Shown: positions 57,091-64,000 of the stretch, piece by piece | How the letters are laid out: each line of letters begins with the position of its first letter | Numbering within the stretch: the stretch's first letter is position 1 | Assembly (NCBI GenBank): GCA_027604185.1 | Contig: JADGKB010000060.1 | Location: 1-64,000, forward strand | From: Boothiomyces macroporosus | Taxonomy: Eukaryota > Chytridiomycota > Chytridiomycetes > Rhizophydiales > Terramycetaceae | Direction: 5' to 3' | Length of the DNA: 64,000 nt | The notes under the pieces: generated by a model | What the model was told of the DNA's origin: nothing | Seen by the model: only the letters and a program-made list of their open reading frames with translations | The model's database searches: none | Position numbers and translations under genes: made by a program

Positions 57091-58008
57091 ATGCTTCTTG
57101 TTCAAAAGCACATTGAATACATCCAATCACTGGATACAAACAAAGACCTGCAATCACATCTATCAAACCATCTCCGCTTAAACGGAATCTATTGGGCGAC
57201 CACATGTCTATACCTCTTGAATTCAATTCATTTGTTTGACAAGAATCAAGTAATTAAGCAAGTGATGGAGTGTTTAAAAGAAGATGGAGGGTTTGCAGGT
57301 TACCCCACCCACGACTCTCATTTACTGTTCACACTCTCTGCCATCCAAATCCTCGCAATTTATGATTCACTCGATCTAATTCAAGAAAAAACCATTCAGT
57401 TTATTCTGGATTTGCAAAAAGAGGAAGGATCTGTAGCTGGTGACAAGTATGGTGAAACAGATACTAGATTTATATATTGTGCTGTTTCAGCTCTTTCAAT
57501 CCTTGGATGTTTAGAAAGATTGAATACAGATAGAATCACAGAGTATTTAGTTAAATGTCAAAACTTTGATGGTGGGTTTGGTAGTGTTATTAATGCTGAA
57601 TCACATGCTGGACAAATATTCTGTGCAGTTGGAGCGTTAAAAATAATGAACAATTTACACCTAGTAGATTGTGATCGGTTGGGTTGGTGGCTGAGTGAAA
57701 GACAATTGGATAGTGGAGGCTTGAATGGACGACCTGAAAAACTCCCTGATGTTTGTTATTCATGGTGGGTACTTTCAAGCTTGGAAATGATTGATAGAGT
57801 ATGGATAGACCTTGATAAACTATCCGGATTTATCCTTCGCTGTCAAGACGAGAATGGAGGTATTTCAGATAGAGAAGGTAATATGGTTGATGTATTCCAT
57901 ACTTTATTTGGTGTTTGTGGATTATCTTTTTGTGGGTATGAAGGGTTACTTGCTGTTGATCCGCGGTACTGTCTCCCACTTGAAGTAACTCGACGGCTAG
58001 GGTTATAA
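57091..58008 (+). CDS. BET2: Rab geranylgeranyltransferase beta subunit
   Basis: Prenylates Rab GTPases with an alpha subunit and REP; 305 aa. Zinc ligands are visible: Asp and Cys of PDVCYSWW and His of DVFHTLFG. Glycine-rich repeats of the alpha-alpha barrel include EDGGFAGYP, NFDGGFG and DENGGISDR. The N-terminus KHIEYIQSLDTNKD...HLRLNGIYWA matches the RabGGTase rather than farnesyl- or GGTase-I type. The frame runs upstream without an ATG, so ATG 57091 (MLLVQKHIEYI) is chosen; this equals the yeast start region. No intron. Confidence 0.93.
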   Translation: MLLVQKHIEYIQSLDTNKDLQSHLSNHLRLNGIYWATTCLYLLNSIHLFDKNQVIKQVMECLKEDGGFAGYPTHDSHLLFTLSAIQILAIYDSLDLIQEKTIQFILDLQKEEGSVAGDKYGETDTRFIYCAVSALSILGCLERLNTDRITEYLVKCQNFDGGFGSVINAESHAGQIFCAVGALKIMNNLHLVDCDRLGWWLSERQLDSGGLNGRPEKLPDVCYSWWVLSSLEMIDRVWIDLDKLSGFILRCQDENGGISDREGNMVDVFHTLFGVCGLSFCGYEGLLAVDPRYCLPLEVTRRLGL

Positions 58009-58078
58009 TATATTTAATATCTTGATTTTCTACTCTGTACTGTACATGAAAAAGCCAAATTTTGCTTGAATCTCAAAA

Positions 58079-58897
58079 ATGAAATTCCTGACTTACAACA
58101 TTTACCTCAGACCACCGCTGATCCATTCAAAAGGAGGTGATTTCAAAGACGGCAGATTACAAAAGTTTCTCCGACATATAAGCAACTACGACATTATCTG
58201 CCTACAAGAATGCTTTGGTGTACTTTCGCACCGCCAACAAACGCTTCTTGACCATGCAAAAGAAGAAGGATTCCAGTACTCTGTTGTCTCGCCTTCCAAT
58301 TATTCAAATTTGCAAATCGATTGCGGGTTAGTGATTTTATCAAAATTTCCCTTTGTTGAAACTGTATTCAAGTGCTATGGGAACGGATGCCATTCAGATA
58401 GGTATGCGGCTAAAGGAGTACTGGGAGCATGTGTAGAAATTAACAGCGAAAAAGTATGGGTATTCACCACACATACCCAAGCCTCGTATCAGCTATGGCC
58501 AGAGCTATCTGATCCAGCAGTAATGGCCCGTACTGCACAACTAAGAATGCTGCAAGAATATATAAAGAGTTTCAAGGCAGACAAGCTACTACTAGCCGGT
58601 GATTTCAATGTAAATTCATTCAACGAAAATGAAGAGTTGGGCGAGCATGCTAAAGAATACATTCAAATGATGGATATACTGAAGCCACTTGGTGTTACTG
58701 ATACAGTACTGGAATTAAAAGGAAAGCATATTCACACAACCACGCGTATTCATGAACACCAGCATTTGGAACTAAAGTGTCTTGATTACATATTTTACAA
58801 GAATGTTAAACCAACGAGAGTGGATATCAATGAGTTTAGAGATGGCAATGAGTGTTTGTCTGATCACTGTGGTGTTGAATTGGAATTTGGCCTTTAA
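58079..58897 (+). CDS. Endonuclease/exonuclease/phosphatase-fold phosphodiesterase (neutral sphingomyelinase-like)
   Basis: 272 aa, no intron. EEP-fold catalytic motifs: TYNIYLRP, ICLQECFG (metal Glu), THTQA, LLAGDFNVNS (Asp/Asn) and CLSDHCGVELEF (general base Asp-His). The gene most resembles neutral sphingomyelinase / inositol-phosphosphingolipid phospholipase C catalytic domains, though without the C-terminal membrane helices seen in Isc1-type enzymes. No signal peptide, so likely cytosolic. Substrate is inferred. Confidence 0.85.
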   Translation: MKFLTYNIYLRPPLIHSKGGDFKDGRLQKFLRHISNYDIICLQECFGVLSHRQQTLLDHAKEEGFQYSVVSPSNYSNLQIDCGLVILSKFPFVETVFKCYGNGCHSDRYAAKGVLGACVEINSEKVWVFTTHTQASYQLWPELSDPAVMARTAQLRMLQEYIKSFKADKLLLAGDFNVNSFNENEELGEHAKEYIQMMDILKPLGVTDTVLELKGKHIHTTTRIHEHQHLELKCLDYIFYKNVKPTRVDINEFRDGNECLSDHCGVELEFGL

Positions 58898-59197
58898 TAA
58901 AGGATGTATCTCTTAATTATCCATATCCTAAAAGAGGATTTATCTGGTTGGGCAAGTATCATATCACAAGTACCATTTGATTACTCTATCTCTGTAACCA
59001 CCAACTATGTGGTACTGGTTATCATTCGTTCGAGTAGTACCAACCGCCAAATCCGACCTATATCCGATAGCACATGTGGAATGAGTCACTCTATTTGGTC
59101 ATACACAAGAGAAAAAACATTCTTTCAAATACCATTTGGTTCTCGAAGCACGTGACAGGCGGCATATAAGTGGCATGGATTGTGAAATTTGTTGAAA

Positions 59198-60034
59198 ATG
59201 ATTTTGGCACTCTTATCAGTCGCTCTTGCTACTCCCCTTCACAAACCAGAAGTTGTAGGATTCGGTGATTCATGGACTGATGACGGCAAAGGCTCCTTTG
59301 TACTAACCAACGGTGCTTGGCCACCTTCGTACTACTACCAAGGTCGTTTTTCCAATGGCCCAGTATGGATTGAATACTATTCCAAGATGACTAGTTCTGC
59401 CTTAACAGACTTTGCAACTGGTGGTGCGACCTACGACTCGTCTCTAGTACAAGGATACACTGGAGCAAACGGTGATGTGCCAGCACCAGCAGTAAAGGAC
59501 CAAATTCTAAAGTATTTGCCAACCAACAACAAGAAAGTTGATTATTTTGTGCTTGCTGGTGGAAACGATTACTTTTTTGGAATTTCTAATGGAATCACTC
59601 CTGTTCAAGTCGTCTCTAAAGCTGCTGCTGATGTACAATTGTTGCTACCTACTGCCAGATCCGTTGTTGTGTTGAATCTTCCGCCTTTGGCTCCTCTTCC
59701 TTATTTCGGCGGTGCTTCTACTCCAACTGCGCAGTTGTTTGCTCAATATGGGCAATGGCATAACGGAAATCTTACTGCTGCTTTCAAGAATGAAAAAAAA
59801 GTACACGTGTTTGACTTGTACACTGTCATTCAAAAGCTAATCAGTTCAGGGGAATACATACTTGATTCATGTGTCAATGCCACCACCAGTGCCGTTTGCT
59901 CCCAGCCAGAAAAGTACATGTACTGGGACCAGTTCCACTTTACCACCACTATCCATCAAAAAATCGCTAAAGCTGTTGAGGACTGGAAATGCGCCATTGG
60001 CTCACACTCCAATATTGTTGGATCTAGAAAATAA
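59198..60034 (+). CDS. Secreted GDSL/SGNH esterase-lipase
   Basis: 278 aa with signal peptide MILALLSVALATP (ATG 59198; the frame extends upstream only from TTG). SGNH blocks: VVGFGDSWTDDG (Ser nucleophile), FATGGATYD (Gly), LAGGNDYFFG (Asn) and WDQFHFTT (Asp-x-x-His). Related fungal proteins are annotated as carbohydrate esterase family 16 or thermolabile-hemolysin-like lipases; which substrate applies cannot be told. GCATATAAG at 59162-59170 is a TATA-like box 30 bp upstream. Stop overlaps AATAAA. No intron. Confidence 0.9.
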   Translation: MILALLSVALATPLHKPEVVGFGDSWTDDGKGSFVLTNGAWPPSYYYQGRFSNGPVWIEYYSKMTSSALTDFATGGATYDSSLVQGYTGANGDVPAPAVKDQILKYLPTNNKKVDYFVLAGGNDYFFGISNGITPVQVVSKAAADVQLLLPTARSVVVLNLPPLAPLPYFGGASTPTAQLFAQYGQWHNGNLTAAFKNEKKVHVFDLYTVIQKLISSGEYILDSCVNATTSAVCSQPEKYMYWDQFHFTTTIHQKIAKAVEDWKCAIGSHSNIVGSRK

Positions 60035-60105
60035 AGTAGTTTAGACTCTTTTAAGTTGGGCTCACTTGTCACAAATAGAGTAAAGCCACTTTGAAAGTTT
60101 TACTT

Positions 60106-60315
60106 ATGACTGAACAAACCAAGAATGCTCCAACAATTCAGCAACCTCAACCACTAGTGACTTTTGACGTACCGCCAAAGCCTGTTATTCGTGCTCATGA
60201 AGTAAAACCTACAAAGTATCCTCTTTCACAAGACTGGCCGGATGATGGAGCATCCAGAAGAGTTTCATATATGTGTTCGCAAGGAGGTAGCTGCTGCTAC
60301 AATGATTATTACTAA
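60106..60315 (+). CDS. Small Pro-rich protein with Cys/Tyr tail
   Basis: 69 aa from ATG 60106: a Pro/Gln/Val-rich body (QQPQPLVTFDVPPKPV), a SRRVS phosphosite-like patch and a C-terminus MCSQGGSCCYNDYY that could be lipidated or bind metal. No known family and no signal peptide. It sits between two solid genes with normal spacing, which supports it modestly. Confidence 0.5.
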   Translation: MTEQTKNAPTIQQPQPLVTFDVPPKPVIRAHEVKPTKYPLSQDWPDDGASRRVSYMCSQGGSCCYNDYY

Positions 60316-60454
60316 AGCCCTAATTAGTTTCAAATGTTTATTTTCAATGGACTGCATCTCATTAAATACTTGCTCAGAAAATAAAATATATTACTCGCTC
60401 GATCCATTCACAAACTCTCTTGTAATGCTACTGCATCCACTAAATTAACAAAAT

Positions 60455-63400
60455 TTACTCTTGGTTCTTTTCAATTCGGTAATAATAATCCGTATACTCG
60501 CCTTTTCCGATCAATTGCATAAAATCTTCGTCGTGTGTAATTACAATTAGCTGAAAGTTTCGCTGGTTTTGTCGAGATTCAATTATACCACAAAGACTTT
60601 TTGCCAAGCTGCTAATGTTCTCCTTGTCCAGGTTGGTCGTTGGTTCGTCAAGAGTTAGTATTCCACAATGAAGACAAAATGTTTCGGCCAGAGCAAGTCG
60701 GATTATGATGCATGCTAATACTTTTTGACCAGCAGAGCATCTTCCACGCATATCCATTTCTACATCTCCACGTACCATTACTACTCGGTAGTTGTATGAT
60801 CGTTTGGTTTGTGCATCACTATTGGCCTTGATTTCAATCGTATCAATATCACTCCCACGGTACGTTTTCATCCACAGCTCTCTTATGATCTTGTTGATTT
60901 CTTGCATTTTTGTGTGGTGGAACTTCATAATAGCTTGTTCTAGCCCCAAAGCGTACTTTTCCAAATCACTGGTTTCCAGCTCTGTTGATGATACTTTGTA
61001 CAACAACTCCATATATATTTTTTCAATATCTTTATATTCTGTATTGATTGTATTTGTTATTCTTGTAACTTGAGCCTCCAGTTGCTTGATTGTTCCGTAA
61101 AGTTCAGATCTTTCACTGTTCAGTTCGTCACATTCAATCTTTAATTGCTGGTACTTTAAAGCTATTTCTTGTGAATCAATTTGCTGAATCTCATTCTTCA
61201 TTTCGTTTATGGACTCTTGCACAGTTGTCAACTCTCTTTCAACTTTACGTTTTTGCAAATTGTCTTCAATCATTCTCTTTTCCACCAGTTTCTCGCTCTG
61301 TAGTTTTGAAACAGAATCAAGCTCTTGGTTAACCAGCGAAATTTCTGATTCAAGTTGTGCAATGTTGCTTTGAAGCTGATTAATCCTTGCCTGGCATGCT
61401 TGCAATTGATCCAGCTTTTCTTGCTCATATCTTTGGATTTGCTGGTCAAGTGTGCTCATTTGATTTAATGCATTCTGATATCCTTGCAGTTTAGAATTGA
61501 AAACTTGTTCTTGTTTTGAAACTTGAGACTGTAGATCTTTGATTTGGCTTTCAATCTCTGAAGCTTTTTGAGAAACATCTGCGACTTGCTGTTGTTTTTC
61601 ATTTATTTGCAAGTGTAGTTTTTGCATTTCTTGGATGTTTTCTTGGACTTGTTTCTTCATTTTTTCAATCTCCAATTTTTCATATTCTTTTTGCTTGATT
61701 TCGTCTTTTAAATCGCGGATTCGAGACTCTCTTTGGTTTTGTTCATGCTGTTTAATCCGTATTTGTGTATTTTGGCGGTCTATTTTTTGTCTGAGAAGCT
61801 TGCATTCATTTAATACTGTTTCATATTCTTGCTGTACTTCAGCCATTGACTTTGTTGATCCAGAGAGCTGCAAGTCATTCATTAAGCTAGTAATATCCCT
61901 TGCCAACTGTTCAAGTTCTTTGTTCAATTTTACAATTTCAGTAACTCTGCTATACAGTCCATTCATTTGTTCAATTTCTAATTCCAAAACAGTCAATTCA
62001 GCTACATCATCTTCAGTAGTTGTTGTAAGAGAAGATCGCTCCTTTTCTAGCTGATCTCTCTGTTGTCGAAGCGCAGGGATTTCTTGGTTGGACAAACGGT
62101 CACAGTCGTCAAAAACGGATGACAGATGGTTTAATCTTTCAAGCGTACTCTGCCATGTTTCTACTTGGATTTCGGCATTCCTGGTTGCGCCTGGTACTTT
62201 TTGCAAAATCCCTTCTAGTTTTTGTTTAAATTGACCTCCTTGGTTATCAGAATCAAATTTTCGCACACTCTAGTTAATTCAATGTACCATAATGGACAGC
62301 ATTTCGTTTCGTCGTACTTTTTAATGAATTTTTCATACATGCTTGTAGCGCTTTTCATTGATGTCAGAGTAGATTTAGCCTCATTGTGTTTTATCTCTGC
62401 TTGATTCTTTGCAGATTTGTAATCATCATTTCCACACACACTTTTGATTTTATCCAATTTTAATGACAGTTCTGAAGTTTTTTGGGAATGCTGCGTTCTG
62501 ATCAATGATAATCTAGAATCTATTGCAGATATCTGTTGGTTTGTTTTGTTGAATCTACAGTAAGAAGGATTGAAACCTTTCTTTAGTTTCATTATATCGG
62601 GTTTGCTTTTCACTTTTCATGCTCAATACTTGGTCACCAACTGTTTCAATATTGAATTCAAATGGTAGCTCTGCTTTTACAGCAGTAACTAGTCTGTTGT
62701 AGGTTTCCTTCTTTCTGTTTCTTTCGGTCTGTTTTAATGACAATCTAGCACGAGTGTCTCCTTGCAAATTGTATACACTCATTTCGTCCTGCAGTTGCTC
62801 ACAAATCCTTTCCTTTTCTTGCAATTCTGTTAACCAAGAGCTGTTTATATCAAAAGTTGGAGTTTGCTGGAGATCAATAATTTGTTGTTCCAAATCTTCA
62901 ATTGAATCAAAAGTAGCCGAATTGATTTGCACATTAAGTTGGCTGTTCTTTTGCTCCAATTGACTGATCAAGCTTGTGGTAATTCTTTTGAATTCAAGAA
63001 ACTGTGACTGGGATGTATTCACTTGGTTTAATTGTTGGAATAATTCGTTTTCCTTTGCCTTCATTTCCGTTTTAAAGTTGTTCAGCTCTTTTTGTTTTTC
63101 ATTTGTGATATTCTTCAAATCGCTTGGATTGATTCGCTTTTGTTCAAGATCTTTGATCAAGTTTTCCTTGTCTTTAATCAGTTGATTGTATTGCTCTTGT
63201 TCTGCTAGGAACTGTCCTCTTCTGGTAAGTTCGTTACCTGTTATTAAGGCAAGTTACTTTTCTTTTCAGTCAAGTCATTGATGTTTTTAGTCAATTGCTG
63301 TTTTTTTAACATCAAATCTTGACTAGGATTTACAAACTCCAAGTGGCGATTCAACATCAACTCCAACTGAGCATCACTCTGATCCATGATTTGAATGTTA

Positions 63401-64000
63401 CTCAATTGGGTACGTTGATTTTCCAATAGCTCCAATTGTAAATTCAACTGATTCAGCTTGTTTTCCTTTTGAATTAGCGATTGCTTGGCCTTCATCAAGA
63501 TTTCCATTTCATTTTCCTTTTGCTGAATTAAAGTCTGATCCAGTAAATCTATATCAAGGAAAACAAACTCATTCTGGTCCTGTGCTTGGCGATTTGCTTT
63601 TCTAAATCTTCTTTTTCCAGCCTCAAATTCATTGCCCGTTGTTTATTGATCTTGTCATTCTTTAATTGATTCTTTTCCACATTTAACTCTTCATTCTTTT
63701 TCTTTCTGATTTGCTTGATGTTTTCCAATGCCTTTGTGTATCTTGTTGCTGCAAATATCTCATCAAACTTTTTCTTTAGTGTAGCAGGGTCTGATAATGG
63801 CCAGAATGAATCTTCTTGATGGCAAAATCTATCTTAGATTTACTTACCTAATATAAGCAGTATATACATGACATTTTCCAGAATTGGTTTTGATACACCC
63901 AAGTGAAGAGGCATATCGTGGTCGATTTCAGCGCATTTGCTGCTAATTGAATGTTGCACGAGTGTTTTTGGGTCTCTAATCAGCAATAGCGACTCCAGCG
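60455..64000 (-). CDS. RAD50: RAD50 DNA repair ATPase (5' end beyond window)
   Basis: SMC-like ATPase of the MRN/MRX complex. The window holds everything after the N-terminal Walker A part: [31 protein letters not shown] (Q-loop), two long coiled coils, the zinc hook [24 protein letters not shown] (ABC signature), LDEPTTNLD (Walker B and D-loop) and VITHDEDF. Introns: 62268-62287 (20, splitting the second hook Cys codon), 62555-62576 (22), 63238-63257 (20), 63549-63568 (20), and the back-to-back pair 63829-63847 and 63848-63867. The leftover bases at 64000 fit an incomplete codon, so the gene continues off the edge. Confidence 0.95.
63829..63867 (-). other. Two back-to-back ultra-short introns in RAD50
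   Basis: On the minus strand, 63867-63848 (20 nt, GTATAT..TTAG) is followed without any exon base by 63847-63829 (19 nt, GTAAGT..ATAG). Removing both gives ENV-I-FCHQED, the invariant Q-loop of RAD50; removing only one shifts the frame. Confidence 0.85.

Noticed and set aside
58904..59155. ORF between the sphingomyelinase-like and GDSL genes
   Set aside because: No family resemblance, and it overlaps the sequence just upstream of the GDSL TATA box.

Overview
The window looks like nuclear DNA of a fungus or a close relative of fungi. The strongest pointers are a neutral trehalase with its calcium-binding loop and an RRxS phosphorylation site (35492-37997), a velvet-domain regulator (43632-44248), and secreted GH7 cellulases. 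The rest is general eukaryotic machinery: midasin, RAD50, ELP3, the SAGA deubiquitinase, EF2, DPH1, LSM3, an ALIX/BRO1 protein and a RabGGTase beta subunit. I cannot name the species; an early-diverging fungal lineage is my best guess. DNA is moderately AT-rich, gaps between genes are short (31 bp at one point), and no transposon, rRNA, tRNA or CRISPR array is visible.

The dominant feature is intron size. Joining exons by protein homology gives about 65 introns, nearly all 19-22 nt, with GT..AG ends and a yTAAy-like branch site a few bases before the AG. They explain why most genes look broken into short reading frames. In almost every gene the coding length minus the introns is a multiple of three. 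Two introns have GC donors (GCAAGT). In RAD50 two ultra-short introns lie back to back with no exon between them, and in trehalase three intron-like units are stacked in the same way.

Layout. 1-6.1 kb: WRNIP1/Mgs1, a 7-TM protein, a mitochondrial CoA-transferase/hydrolase and an ENPP phosphodiesterase. 6.1-10.2 kb: five universal stress protein genes with many AP-1/Gcn4-like sites. 10.4-13 kb: two compact GH7 genes sharing a perfect 546-bp tract. 13.8-19.6 kb: FAM177, ALIX, a TM protein and a PfkB kinase. 19.6-35 kb: midasin (about 5089 aa). 35-42 kb: trehalase, the Ubp8/USP22 deubiquitinase and ELP3. 42-46 kb: a gene-poor stretch, the velvet gene, LSM3 and a secreted CAP protein. 46-51 kb: an ankyrin protein, a 7-TM protein with an SGDLP-repeat tail and a secreted PPLVT-repeat protein. 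51-55 kb: EF2 head to head with DPH1, whose product helps make diphthamide on EF2. 55-57 kb: a gene-poor stretch holding two related genes for tiny proteins (46 and 39 aa) with MGxxxS myristoylation-type starts; this family is my main candidate for something undescribed. 57-64 kb: RabGGTase beta, a sphingomyelinase-like phosphodiesterase, a secreted GDSL esterase, a small Cys-tailed protein and RAD50, which runs off the right edge.

Many genes have a TATA box 30-45 bp before the ATG and an AATAAA signal that overlaps the stop codon, so transcripts probably have very short untranslated ends.
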